64,000 nucleotides of DNA. Source: Glandiceps talaboti (Eukaryota > Hemichordata > Enteropneusta > Spengelidae). The position numbers were made by a program, and so were the translations under genes. Position 1 is the stretch's first letter. Every line of letters starts with the position of its first letter. The stretch lies in the NCBI RefSeq assembly GCF_964340395.1, contig NC_135560.1, forward strand, positions 18,694,598 through 18,758,597, given 5' to 3'. The notes under the pieces are model-generated. The model saw only the letters and a list, made by a program, of their open reading frames with translations. It was not told the origin of the DNA and did not search any database. Of this stretch, positions 1 through 25,250 are shown piece after piece.

Positions 1-567
1 CCATATGTCCCCTAAGCAAAATTGACTCACCATGATACAGCAAAATATGGCAAATATGATTACCTATCCCTTACTATGAGATCAGTCCCAAGAAAGGGCA
101 ATTTTTACATACTGAATTCATGAATGAAGAGACCATCCCATCTGACTATCATAGGTTTTATTTTGCCACATGTATATCAGCAAATGACTGAATATGCGCA
201 GGCAGGCATGCACACACACACATGGGTGTATGGAACTCATTATAGTAGCCCCTGTAGATATTCCATGTTGAAGGCTAGTAAGTACCACTAGTCAGAACTG
301 GCTGTTTATCTGAACTGAATTGATAGTCAAGTCTGCTTTGTTGTAATAAAATCTGTCAGTTTCTAAAGTCTATAAATTCATATACATGTATTTGATTATC
401 TGAACAGATACAATGAAAATCAATTGTGGTACAAAACAAGGAATGGACACTATAGTGTTTACAGAAATATTATCAAACTATCCCCCTGTGATTTCAGTGG
501 CAGCCCATTCTCTTTTTGTAGTTTGATTGATTTTCATAGTATCCGATTTGTTCAATGATTGACATAC

Positions 568-3500
568 CTCAAGATCTGTTTCCATAAAGTCAAACACAAG
601 ACTAATGTTAGATTTATGGCCAAACACATCTAAGAGCTGAAACACAAGAAGGTGGTCATTAAATTACTTCAACAAATCAAAGTACAGCATGAAATACTCA
701 AAGGGTAACCCTATTCAGTCCTATATTTGTCATCATTGCACCTCAAAATATTATGGGTCGACTGTCTGTCTGTCACTCAGTCAGTCTGTCTGTCTGTAAG
801 GTATGCTATGATGGTCGCCCTCATGCATTGGTCAACCTCTTTCACAGCTAGTGCTAGCTGATAGGCCTGGCATGACATGTTGTATCTTAAAGACTATCAG
901 TCCGGTCCGTGCAAAAATATAAATAAATAAAAGTGTATGTACAATTCAATTCATAATCAAACATTTACAAATTTAGATCTACGCCTTCAAAATGACAATT
1001 AAAGTCTGACGGAAACTATTACTATAACTACATTTGTTTTACATATCATGCAAATGTATTTATATGATAATTTTGTCCAGATATATGTTTGTGAGGTCAA
1101 CACCTTGAAGTTATCAAGAGACATTGATTTTTTTTCCTCTCTCTAATCCACCTGTAGAGGGCATCAATGTCTTTTAGTACTTTTTTGGATTCAATACAAT
1201 ATCGGATATCATCTCACACACATGATGTTATGTTTGTTTGACTCACCCCTATAATATTTTCATGTTGTAATTCTTGGAGTAGCTTGATCTCCCTTAATGC
1301 TGTTCTGTTGACACCATCTTTAGCTTCTGCTCTTTGACCTAGTTTTATCTGAAAGCCAATATGATTGATTTGTGGAGTCATGATGGCAGAATGGTTAGAG
1401 TGGCTTGCCTGGAATCCATGAGATTGCAGGTTTGAGCCTCACTGTTGCCATTTGTTTCTGAATGGCTAAAGTCCTTGGACAAAATTTGAACCATGATTGT
1501 GCCTTAGTCAACCTGAATGTATAATTGGGGACCTGGTAGGATAGAGGTTGCAATGTGAATGCTTTAATCCTATGTGCTTACTGTGGCTTTGATGGATTGT
1601 ATGCTCCCCAGGGAGTTGAGAAAGTATAAAGAGCTGTTGTGCCGCTATTATATTGAACCCTTCCAGGAGTAATCTTGCCAATGATTTTTTGCCATTCAGA
1701 AGCAAATGGCAATGACGAGGCTCAAACCTGCAACCTGCAGATTCCAAATTGGCCACTCTAAACATTCAACCATCACTACCAAATATATTCTATACAAGAT
1801 AATCGGAACTCGAAACATTAAACCATCACTCCCAAATATATTCTGTACAAGATAATCGGAACTCTAAACATTCAACCATCACTACCAAATATATTCTGTA
1901 CAAGATAATCGGAACTACTACATAATTTATGATTCAGAGCTTGGAAATAACTCGTTTGGTTGTAACCAATTATTGTCATTTTCAACTTTTCAGCATAATC
2001 ACTGTAAGTACCAATGAGGTGTATTATTATTTGATGTTACACTAGCTAGTATGTCAAAGAAAGTGTGAAATTCCTACAAATTTGCATTAACTTTACCTTC
2101 TTTACAGCTACAATTCTATCATTCCTGGCAATATCTTTGGCTTTATAAACTGTTGCAAACTGTAAAAAAGAAAAAAGAACTAAATATTTTGAAAAGATTA
2201 ATGTATAAAAACATAATCATACTAATTTATTAAAGAGAACGTGAAAAAAAAGACATAATCCCCAACTGGTGTGTTATATGGCAAAATTATTGTGCACATT
2301 TGAATGGTGTCTCTAGATACAAAACTTCATAATTTATCGACCAATTTGTTGTATGACCTTGAATATGGAGGTCAAAGTCAAAGGTCAAATGATATTCAGC
2401 AGGGATCAGCATTCATAAATGGTGCATACCAATGATAATTGGTAATTGTGGTGATAAACCGAAATTGTATCAAAAACACTTGCTGAAATCGAATATCTAT
2501 ACTAAAAACATGGCGGCCATAACATTGAATGTCATTTGACATGTGGGTATATGTCAAAGGTTACTGCTTGCGAAGTGACAAGGTGGTTACTGGGGCAATT
2601 CATAAAGCAACTCGAGAAGCAATTTACGGTGAGTTGCAGAAAATCTGACATGTCAGATTCCTTGTGACACACGTAGCAAAGTTGCAAGGCCTGCGATTAT
2701 GTAATAAACGAAGCAATTCATCGCATGCGATGGATTGCTTAGTACATTGCTCATTGAGTTGACTCGTATAACTGGGCCATATGACATTACTGCTACACTA
2801 GCTAAGCTGTACCTGGAGTATAATGTTTCGTTGACAAAACCAACAATATATTCACTAAAAATTGCTAAAATACCAATAATTTAATATTATCATCTTCGTT
2901 GATTTGTCCATAATTAGGACAGTAACAGGTTGAAATAGTAATCGCTTTGGGGCTGTTGATTTTAGGGTGCGGACCCAAAAATCAATTTTACATGTAGTTG
3001 ATTTATTGTACCATATCATGTGTACAGCTGTGAATTCCTTATCACCCACAGGTGATTCAATACTATTCAGGGGTGTACAATATTACAAATAAGTCAATTA
3101 TATCTAACAAAAGTGTTAAGGCTGGAAAGGATTGATGTGATAGTGACTTGCTCAATGCAGTGAGTTTTCAGACATTTCTGCTGTGGAGATGGCTCCACCT
3201 TCATTAAATAACTGTTTAATTTGCTCTTGACTACAAGTTTAGGTGGTCTTTCAACTGAGGAATTCATTATATTTTCAAGTATCTACCTCCTATCCTAATC
3301 AAAGTTTAGTTTTTCAGGTACCCTCCCGACATATGCTTACATTTTTCATGTACCCCCCCCCCCCCCCCCCCCCGTGTATGTGAATGCAGCCTGTTAAAAT
3401 GTTATATTGAGTCCCCTCCCTCTTGTTTACAAATATGTCCCCTCCACAGGCATTTGTTTCCCGAGTTATGGCTCAGAATATTTCTATCAGAATACAATAA

Positions 3501-4168
3501 AATGACGATAATATCGTTAATATTGACGTATTAAACCAACACTATATGAAAGGGGTAAAATTACACATGTTTCTGTGATCGCGCAGTTTCACTAAATGCG
3601 AAGGAAGACGTGTCTTCCTTCGCATTTAGTGAAACTGCGCGATCACAGAAACATGTGTAATTTTACCCCTTTCATATAGTGTTGGTTTAATACGTCAATA
3701 TTAACGATATTATCGTCATTTTATTGTATTCTGATAGAAATATTCTGAGCCATAACTCGGGAAACAAATGCCTGTGGTCCCCTCTCCCTTATACCACCAT
3801 GCGTGTACAAACTGAACACCTCCCGATCCCGTGTCAAACACAGTAAAAAAAATGACATAACAAAAGCAGACACATATGATTTCCCGGTTATACATGTAAT
3901 GCATGTTTCAAGGCAAACTTCTCAGATTGCCAATTTGAAGCATGCGCCATCATGCATTCATTTACTTAGGACGGTAACGTACAGGTACACATTTAAGTGT
4001 AGCATTCGTTGTTCACAGTTGTGGCAGTGGTGAACAGGTTTTTTTCGAGGCCCGATCATCAAAGGGCTTTATAGTTCTTTAGGATCTGCAACTTACTTGA
4101 CCTTCACCAAGAAAATCTATTTTTTCGTATCGTCTCGATCTGTCTTCTGTACCAATGTGTGTCGCCAT
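568..4168 (-). CDS. CDK7: Cyclin-dependent kinase 7, N-terminal four coding exons (partial, continues beyond the left edge)
   Basis: Coding exons on the minus strand: 4097-4168 (ATG at 4168), 2097-2159, 1247-1348 and 568-636, all phase 0 with GT-AG borders, giving 102 residues. The product is the start of a protein kinase: a short N-terminus, glycine-rich loop [11 protein letters not shown], beta-3 lysine in VAVKK, the CDK7-type alphaC cyclin-binding helix [11 protein letters not shown] (the PSTAIRE equivalent), and the hinge [11 protein letters not shown]. These are near-identical to animal CDK7. The catalytic loop and T-loop would follow to the left of position 568 and are outside the window. 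As known for the family, CDK7 with cyclin H and MAT1 is the CDK-activating kinase and the TFIIH kinase that phosphorylates the RNA polymerase II tail. The start has a clean context and no longer in-frame alternative is needed. CSK lies upstream on the same strand, about 5.2 kb away. Confidence 0.95.
1377..1675 (+). repeat. tRNA-derived SINE-like element in a CDK7 intron
   Basis: The head resembles a tRNA: an A-box-like stretch (GGCAGAATGGTTAGAG, near 1385) and a B-box-like stretch (GGTTTGAGCCTC, near 1429) about 45 bp apart. It is followed by roughly 200 bp of body (landmark CTGGTAGGATAGAGG near 1531) and no clear A-tail. The family is not named here. It lies antisense to CDK7, just upstream of its third coding exon. 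Confidence 0.55.
1688..1782 (-). repeat. Inverted partial copy of the same SINE-like head
   Basis: The reverse complement repeats the tRNA-like head of the 1377 element: GTTTAGAGTGGCC, then CAGGTTTGAGCCTCG, then TGCCATTTGCTTCTGAATGG. The two copies are therefore arranged body to body in opposite orientations. A short open frame running through both on the minus strand is a by-product, not a gene. Confidence 0.5.
1762..1918. repeat. 53-bp tandem repeat, three copies
   Basis: The landmark ACCATCACT recurs at 1769, 1822 and 1875 (spacing 53 bp), each followed by ATATATTCT and GATAATCGGAACT. The first unit overlaps the head of the inverted SINE-like copy, so the array seems to have grown from the element's edge. 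Confidence 0.7.
3354..3373. repeat. Poly-C tract
   Basis: About 20 consecutive C residues, ending with CGTGTATGTG; a homopolymer run in CDK7 intron 1. Confidence 0.9.
3444..3777. mobile_element. Perfect 334-bp palindrome (foldback/MITE-like) in CDK7 intron 1
   Basis: Two 166-bp arms (3444-3609 and 3612-3777) are exact reverse complements, separated by only two bases (GT at 3610-3611); paired positions sum to 7221. The outer ends are CCACAGG and CCTGTGG. Directly outside both ends is TCCCCT (3438-3443 and 3778-3783), a possible 6-bp target-site duplication, although the left flank is C/T-rich. It has no coding capacity. It could be a non-autonomous hairpin transposon, or an inverted duplication made by template switching or during assembly. 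Confidence 0.75.
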
Positions 4169-4500
4169 TTTGAATTACCCATAGTTCCCTTTGATAGTGA
4201 CATTTCGACCGGAATCATCAAAGCCTATGGACTCAGGTAGTTTTGTTTACGAAAGCAAACAAATAAATAAAAAAATAAATAAATACTGACAAACATCATA
4301 ATCACAAATCAGCATCATTAATGAATGATTGGCAGTATCAAGAATTAGTAATAGTATGTTTTCCTGTATGCAAATAGTCACAATGCCACATTTTAATATA
4401 AACCCCATTGGGGGTTGTTTGTTTTCGTAAACAAAGAAAATGAGCCTGAGTGCCCTGTGGTTGAACGACATTGATAATAAAGAGATAGAGTAAATGTACA

Positions 4501-5000
4501 TAACATAATCACAAGACCCATGTTGGGTAGTGGTTATGTACTTTCAGTACACAAGAAAAAAGAAGAAAACAAGCAGTTAAAGTGGTGGACTTCAAAGTCT
4601 AAGCCTATATCATGGTTTCAGGTTCGATCCCATTAGAATTGTAGAATTTGGTTGTTGTTGTTGTTGTTGTTGAGAGTATTGATTATAAATAGATAAAGAG
4701 TTAATGTAAGATATATAATCACAAGATGCGTACTAGTATGGAGTAAGCTTAAAGTTCTGGACTTCCACCTATTAAAGCCTATATCATGGCTTCAGGTTCG
4801 ATTCCCATTAGAATTGTAGAATTTGGTTGTTGTTGTTGTTGTTGTTGTTGAGAGTATTGATTATAAATAGATAAAGAGTTAATGTAAGATATATAATCAC
4901 AAGATGCGTACTAGTATGGAGTAAGGTTAAAGTTCTGGACTTCCACCTATTAAAGCCTATATCATGGCTTCAGGTTCGATTCCCATTAGAACTGAAGAAG
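4501..5000 (+). repeat. Tandem array of about 175-bp tRNA-SINE-like units
   Basis: Three units, with the landmark GGTTCGAT at 4621, 4795 and 4973. Two of them carry GGTTCGATTCC, an exact match to the RNA polymerase III B-box consensus. Each of the first two units ends in a (GTT)n tract (near 4651 and 4828), and units share CACAAGATGCGTACTAG and TTCTGGACTTCCACC. This fits a tRNA-derived SINE with a simple-repeat tail that has been tandemly duplicated. Confidence 0.6.
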
Positions 5001-5019
5001 ACAGGCATTGATTATACAG

Positions 5020-5113
5020 GGTTAATATAACATATGTAATAATAAGATTTATGTGGTGTAAATTAAATCCTACGCATTCAGGTTCAATTCCAAGAATGAC
5101 AGCAAATACACAT

Positions 5114-5162
<49 letters not shown>

Positions 5163-5165
5163 CTA
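5020..5165 (+). repeat. Degenerate fourth SINE-like unit with a (CAA)n tail
   Basis: It resembles the preceding units at AATAAGATTTATG and at a decayed B-box (GGTTCAATTCC at 5081), then runs into (ACA)n/(CAA)n at 5112-5162, which replaces the (GTT)n tail. A polythreonine open frame across the tail is an artefact. Confidence 0.4.
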
Positions 5166-5421
5166 CCTCACAGAGTAGAGTAGAGCAGAGAAGAGCAGTG
5201 AAGAGTTGTATGTGCCAAATTATATTGAATTTGATAAGTGCATTCTACAGATATGGCTTAATAGTAGATGGGCGAGAGAATTACATGAGAATAACGTATT
5301 CTGAACACTTACAAATGTGTAGTTTTCAGGATTACTTTATTGTAATTACGGTTATGTAAAAATACCAATGCTTCAAAGTTTCTTGATCACTGCTCTTGAT
5401 CCACAGCAGTGCAATGACTGT

Positions 5422-5452
<31 letters not shown>

Positions 5453-5795
5453 TACTTCTTGTACAGCTACAAGTTGCCTTCATCTCATGACAGACATTTC
5501 TGTCTCTATTCTAGAATCTACAATATCTTATAACTATTGATATCTATTACTATTTTAACTCAATATTCAACAAAAATAACCTCCATAAAACTACCAAGTT
5601 AAATGTTTCTATAAAGCAAAGAAAATTGTGGCACTGTTTACAGTGCTACAGAGCTGAGATATGGTATTTGAATAGTTACTGAGTATGTCGACCAATTAGC
5701 CACAACAAATTGGTTAGTTCTTGTATTTAACTTATATACATTTGTATAGCGCCGTTTTTTGTGCAAAATCCTTTTTCCTCCTTGAGCTTTGCATG

Positions 5796-5883
5796 TCTGT
5801 TAGTCTATCAGTCAGTCAGTTTGTCAGTCTGCCTGCTTGTCAGCAGGTCAGTCAGAAAGTTTGTCACTCACTCAGTCACTGTA

Positions 5884-5963
<80 letters not shown>

Positions 5964-6000
5964 GATCTGTCTGTCATCAGTCAGTCAGTCAGTCTGGCTT
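5796..6000. repeat. (CTGT)n / (CAGT)n microsatellite
   Basis: Almost pure CTGT repeats at 5884-5972, flanked by imperfect CAGT repeats. The long open frames here in all three forward frames are products of the period-4 repeat. Confidence 0.95.
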
Positions 6001-7028
6001 TGAATTTATTCTGTTTGCTCATCTCTCGGTCAGTTATCCAGTCTGTTTCATACCAATTTCTCCAGTTCATTGTTGTTGTTTATACAAAAACATCACATAA
6101 CGATTCTCAAAGAAGGCACAACTTCAAAATACATATAGCATATGTGATCTATATATCAGATCACAGAAACAGTTGTTCAGACATCGCAAACTTTGATTTT
6201 TTTACCGAGCAACAGACAAAGTTTCAGTGGCCATATTGAATGTTGTATTCTGGATATTTTGAACACAAAGTTTACAGTACATAGCAAAGGAACTGTGCTG
6301 ACAGAGTTTTTCAAATGAGAAGAAATGTTGAATATTAAACAAAAGACATAAAAAATGAATAAACTGTTTACAGGTTTTGTACCATCAAAGATAATTTTAA
6401 AATGATGAATAATTGAGTTCTATGAATTCTTGATATAACAATGAATACAATCTGGTCAGTTAGAGCCAGCTAACCAATCATTTGGACTAACTATCTAACT
6501 CAAAGAAAAGCTGCCTTGAAAACAGTTCAAATATTTAGTTTCCAACATGGCTTCCTTAAAATTGAATAGAAAATGTACCACTTTAGACAAAAAATGTCAA
6601 AGAAAATCATAATTCAAAACTTCAATTGTTAGTCTAACATTCTATTTTCTATGTATTTTCTAAATTATGTAAACTTTGTCAAGAAATTGACACATTGTGT
6701 GAAGTCTTACTGCATCCGAGTTCGACTGTTGGCTGTTGATATTCTGCTGATAGAGGGCGCACTATGGATCGCTTATCTGCAAACTGAACAGCTAAAACAT
6801 GACATCAAAATGTAACAAATAAAAAAAACAGTATGCAGAATAAATTCATTGCAAAAAATGACAACACAGCCTCAAGTTACAAGATACACAATACATTGTA
6901 CACTAATATTGGTAATGAAAATTTGCATTGGGGAAATTCAGAGGTTTTTTTAAACAGACAAATAAATCTGATACAGTGATAGTACACATGTTGTGGGTCT
7001 GAAATCTATAGAAGTTTGTCATTATCAT

Positions 7029-7274
7029 TCATAAATACAACCATTGTCAATGAAGTGTTACAAATCAGTGAACAATCTCATAAATACAACCATTGTCAAT
7101 GAAGTGTTACAAATCAGTGAACAATGTTATAAATAGAACCATTGTCAATGAAGTGTTACAAATCAGTGAACAATGTTATAAATACAACCATTGTCAATGA
7201 AGTGTTACAAATCAGTGAACAATGTTATAAATAGAACCATTGTCAATGAAGTGTTACAAACCAGTGAACAATTT
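7029..7274. repeat. 49-bp tandem repeat, five copies
   Basis: CCATTGTCAATGAAGTG recurs at 7041, 7090, 7139 and onward at 49-bp spacing, with only one or two differences per unit. There are no intervening unique spacers. Confidence 0.85.
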
Positions 7275-9351
7275 GATGACACTCGGAACATTGATTTGAG
7301 CAGTTATACAATGTTTTAATGACAGTTATCAGCTTATTATCAAATGTACAAAAAATGTATTCAGTAAATTTTCATAAAACTATCAAAAACTTGTATCATG
7401 CTTGTAAGATTTTGTGTGGCCTCAAGAATAGTATATATTTTGAAATTGGATGCAACAAAAGAGCAGACTGCAAAATTTTATATATGCTATAAAGTATAGA
7501 GGTCAATAAACTTTTGCTGGTTAACTGAGAAATGTTGATACAGCGTTTTCACAAACCTGGTACATATTGACTCTGCTATGTTGACAATTGTTGTACAGCA
7601 GAGTCAGGCTTAAAAATAAATTAACAGTTATCTTCATGGGGGTGATAACACTGAAACTATTCACACCTGGTCACAAATACAATAATTTGATTGGCTGACA
7701 GACAGGTGGTTTCATTTCTGCAATCTAACAAATTTACATAACACTCAAAATGTAAAGTAATCTAAATACATAAATGAATACTGAAATGAAATTGTGATCT
7801 AGTCACGATATGATTATGTCAAAAATTTACAACGTTGATTGTATGTAGTGTACACTCTAATCAAAATGAAGAAATAACCTCGCTATAAAAATAAGAAACC
7901 AAGAATCCCAACAAATATCTCTGATGACTAAATCCTCTACAGTTTGTACCTGTTTTGTTTTGTACTTTAGAATAAACACTACAGGTAGCTTAATACATGA
8001 TAAAAATTAACTACACTTCTTGAGACATACAAAATTATTGTCAAATTTATTGTACAAAAATATGCATTGGCTTCAAGTATTTGAGCACCTTATAATTACT
8101 CAGCTGACTCTCGTTTCCATCATTTTTGTGAAAAATTACATCTGTTTTCCTATCCTATCTACTTCCCAAAGTGTTCCTACAATCTATCATTTCTATTGGG
8201 AGGTTTCTTCTCAGGTGGATTTTGCTGGAAGTTTTTGTTTGTTGCCAATACCAACATACAGGTTGCACCAAATTCTCTTTGTACATGATATCATAGCCGC
8301 TGCATCTTGATTTTATTTATTTATTTATTGTTTATCTTTTTTTTGGAATATGTACAAACTAAACAATGTCTTATTGATTGCTATAGGAATCATACAAAAG
8401 ACGCTGGCTAATTCTAAAACTATAGCTTGTCTACATTTGCTTGGCTTATGCTTTTTTCCTTCATGTGCCTATTTTGTTAGGATAATTTGTTTTCAACAAG
8501 GGATGTTCACATTTCCACATACCTTCATACCTTAAATTCCAACAAAGCAAGAATCCAGACAATAAAAATTTTGATTCCAGCTGATTCGTAACAAGGAAAA
8601 GTTTTAAAGACGTGACAGGCAGTACACTTTTTGCAGCAAGATTACATATACACTCTAAATCTAGCTATAAGGAAATATTTGTCTCAAATTCACTCTTTTC
8701 TCTCTGATAATTTCATCATCATCATCTCTCTCCCCCCCCCCCCCCCCCCCCATATGATCAAATGGTTCAATCCCAGTGGTCACATTCTGAATGGAACAGT
8801 GAGAGCACTTACTCAGAGGGGAGGAACAAACAAAATGTAGTGATTTTGTTAGAGTTGAGAATAGTTTTGTTTTTTACAGTCTATACATAGCCCTGCCTCC
8901 TACCTTTTAATACCTTCTTATTACAGTAACACTAGAGGGCGCTATTTACTGGAAAGATGAATCACTAATATTTTTCTACCCTGTTAACTTTCACTCTATG
9001 GCAAGCATATCTCAATGGTATGATGATTTATGACTGCTCTGTCATCTTCAACATGTGAGACATTGCTTTGTATTCTCATTACAATTTTCCTTTATGCATA
9101 CACATTCAAATACAAAATATATCTTTTCATGTCTGGTGATTTTCATGTATTCAAAACTTTTTCCTGTTACTTGAGTAAGTCGTAAATTAAAGTAATCTTT
9201 TCTACATTCATGGAAGAAAGTTGACCACAATAAAAAGGCATTTAAGGTGGTGCATAATGAAATAATTTCTGAATGTACGAGTTCTAAGACTTCACAGACA
9301 TCGTAGCTGTAATGTCTGTGTGCATTCACTAGCACCCACATTTTGCATATT

Positions 9352-22863
<13,512 letters not shown>

Positions 22864-23269
22864 TTTATATCGTTTTGTTAGACACTGACAAGATTATAGG
22901 AGACACTACTAATCTCACAAGATATTACAAACACCTGTGAATATATAAAGAGATTTGATCAAACAATTATTTATGATGTCACTAGAAGATACTTGTTTCC
23001 ATAGCAACAGGAAGAGATGGATTAATCATTAGGTTCTCTTAGTCACTAATTTATGGATAAAGTACATCAGCGATATCTTATGTATTAATAATTTACTGTG
23101 GAGTATAACTTCCTATGTTGCCATGACAATAAAATGAGGATACATCTCATGAAATTGATAACTCTTGCCATAATCTATTTATTATTTTACACTTATGGTC
23201 TTTAATAAAATCAAAGTAATGTTCAGTTTATATGCTTCATGTATGAAGAGTTTATGCAATTTTTGTGTA

Positions 23270-23580
23270 TTGTACCACATGCACAATGTTGCATTGTATA
23301 ATTGACAAGTGTATTGCATTGTACATTACTGGTATAACATGTACAAGATGTATCATACAATGCTTGAGTGACAACTGTATTGTACTGTAGTGTACTATAT
23401 GTACAAGTTGCATTGTACAAATTACAATGCTTGAATGACAACTGTATTGTAGTGTACTATACATACAAGTTGCATTGTACAAATTACAATGCTTGAGTAA
23501 CAACTGTATTGTAGTGTACTATATGTACAAGTTGCATTGTACAAATCACAATGCTTGAGTGACAACTGTATAGAGTTAAA
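23270..23580. repeat. About 62-bp tandem repeat, four to five copies
   Basis: CAATGCTTGA recurs at 23358, 23425, 23487 and 23549, each followed by ACAACTGTATTGTA and GTACAAGTTGCATTGTACAA. Each unit contains the short palindrome TTGTACAA. Confidence 0.8.
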
Positions 23581-24893
23581 ACTGTTAAACACATGACAAA
23601 AAGTATTGGTTATTATGGTATTTTAATCACTGTTACAATAACAGTAGTTGTTTTTGCAAAGAAACTATCATGAACACTGTCCTATTTCCAAATTCAATCC
23701 CACGATCACAGTTCATGGTGCTGCTTGGCAGTCTGTGCCTGAACACGTAATGATAAGCGCTGTCCAACATCCGAGACACTTCTTTTCTCCAGATACATTT
23801 CATATTTTTGTTTTTAAAATCATCCAAATTTCATGGAAAATGTCATCTAGCTTGAACTGAGCACTGGGCGAAAACTTGTTCTAATGAGATATTTATAGAT
23901 TTAAGTGACAGTCAGATGATATCTTTAGTGATTTTGTAGCATTTGCTTGTACTTCGCTTAGATGACAACACTGACAACTGCAGCAGTGCTGTGAGATGCG
24001 CAACTTTGTGGTCATCGATATCAGTGCTCTCAAAACCAACACAACAAAACAAATGTTAAATCGAAGCTTTAGTATCACTTCATCATTCATGTGAATGCTT
24101 GAGCTTGACAATATCACAAGTCTTGAGAAGAAAGTGTTGATGCTCGTGAACGAGTTGATATTTGTCCAAAACTGTCCGAAATCTGTAACAGTGATGGAAT
24201 TGTATTACATGTACAAAATTGTACCATATCATACTTGAATGAAGTTGGTATAGTTCACTGATGAATGTTACATGTGCATCATGTCTACAGGCATTACACA
24301 CACAGTGCATACAATACATTGCTAGTAATAATATCACATGATAGAACTTAGAAGTCATTTCATATAACACCTTGAAATAAAATGAACACACTATGTGAAT
24401 TTAGTTGTAATTGAATATGAAAGTCCTTGTCTAGACGGAGAGGAGATTGTGTGATTGCGAAAAAACACATGCATAAACACACTAACGGAAAATTGGGAAG
24501 TGCTACGGACGTGATAGAAAGCAAACAGGCGAGTTGCTGGCATGTATACCCGGAAGTAACACGTTCTTTTTTATCGTCTAACACAGGTATCAGGAATGGT
24601 TCACCAAATCAAATAACCTACCCTTGGTATTTTAGTAGCATTTGAGCAAATATCAATAAGTGTAATACATGCAATTACCAGTCCCGAATGTTGCGACGTA
24701 CACCCACCTCGACAGGTATAAACACTCAGTGACGACGCCCCAGCAGTGTCTTGTACGAAACCGGAAGTTATGGGGTTTTCCAGAAGGAGCGCTGCGCTGC
24801 ACTGATCCGCAAGGGCTTCTTTCAATCTTTGTGCTTTAACCCTGTCTGAAAATAAAGGGTCTCCACTTTAAGACCAAACTAGGAATTACTTAC

Positions 24894-25250
24894 CAAAACT
24901 GCAAGTTTACTCTTGTATATCACCCGAATTTCACGAATGAACAGATATAAATCACAGCCTTGCTAATTTCTACGAAGCCACCTGCGGTTCCGCGACACCG
25001 TGTTCATCAACCAGGAAGTGAACACATGAAAAAAACAGAAGCGATGCTTTCGACCACCACACACCTTGAGATTATTGTTTACCGGTCAAACTCGTCATAA
25101 ATGTCGTAGCGATCGTAGAGCAATGAACGGAGCACTTGGAGTTACTATAAACGTTGCTTTATGGTATAAAGGCATATATGTATCACGGGGGCCGACTGCC
25201 AGCAGCGAGCGATGCTACTACAATCACAGGTCAGCCATCTTATATTAGGG
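24894..25250 (-). other. Candidate CSK 5' non-coding exon and promoter region
   Basis: On the minus strand a strong splice donor (CTTGCAGTTTTG followed by GTAAGT, exon edge 24894) ends a stretch that is richer in GC and CpG than its surroundings (about 24430-25320). A matching acceptor, CTTGTCAG, sits 21 nt above the CSK ATG (exon edge 22884). This fits a non-coding first exon spliced to the exon that carries ATG ACT ACG. The transcription start is not visible; this is inference. Confidence 0.35.

Larger units (their letters stand above)
4169..9351. other. Intergenic region between CDK7 (start) and CSK (end)
   Basis: No recognisable coding exon on either strand. It should hold the CDK7 promoter (just above 4168) and the CSK 3' UTR (below 9352). 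Reverse-strand AATAAA motifs occur, for example in the TTTATT cluster at 8311-8331 and near 8046; none can be singled out. The rest is AT-rich sequence with the repeats listed separately (4501-5165, 5796-6000, 7029-7274) and a poly-C run near 8733-8750. Confidence 0.6.

Noticed and set aside
1508-1765. 85-residue minus-strand open frame
   Set aside because: It runs through two opposed SINE-like heads and has no homology to CDK7 or other proteins.
4735-4815. Possible functional tRNA gene because of the exact B-box
   Set aside because: No convincing acceptor stem or cloverleaf could be drawn, and the unit is repeated with a (GTT)n tail, which fits a SINE-like element better.
5721-6239. 172-residue open frame rich in Cys-Leu-Ser-Val
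   Set aside because: Translation of a CTGT microsatellite; open in all three forward frames, with no domain, and repeated at other CTGT arrays in the window.
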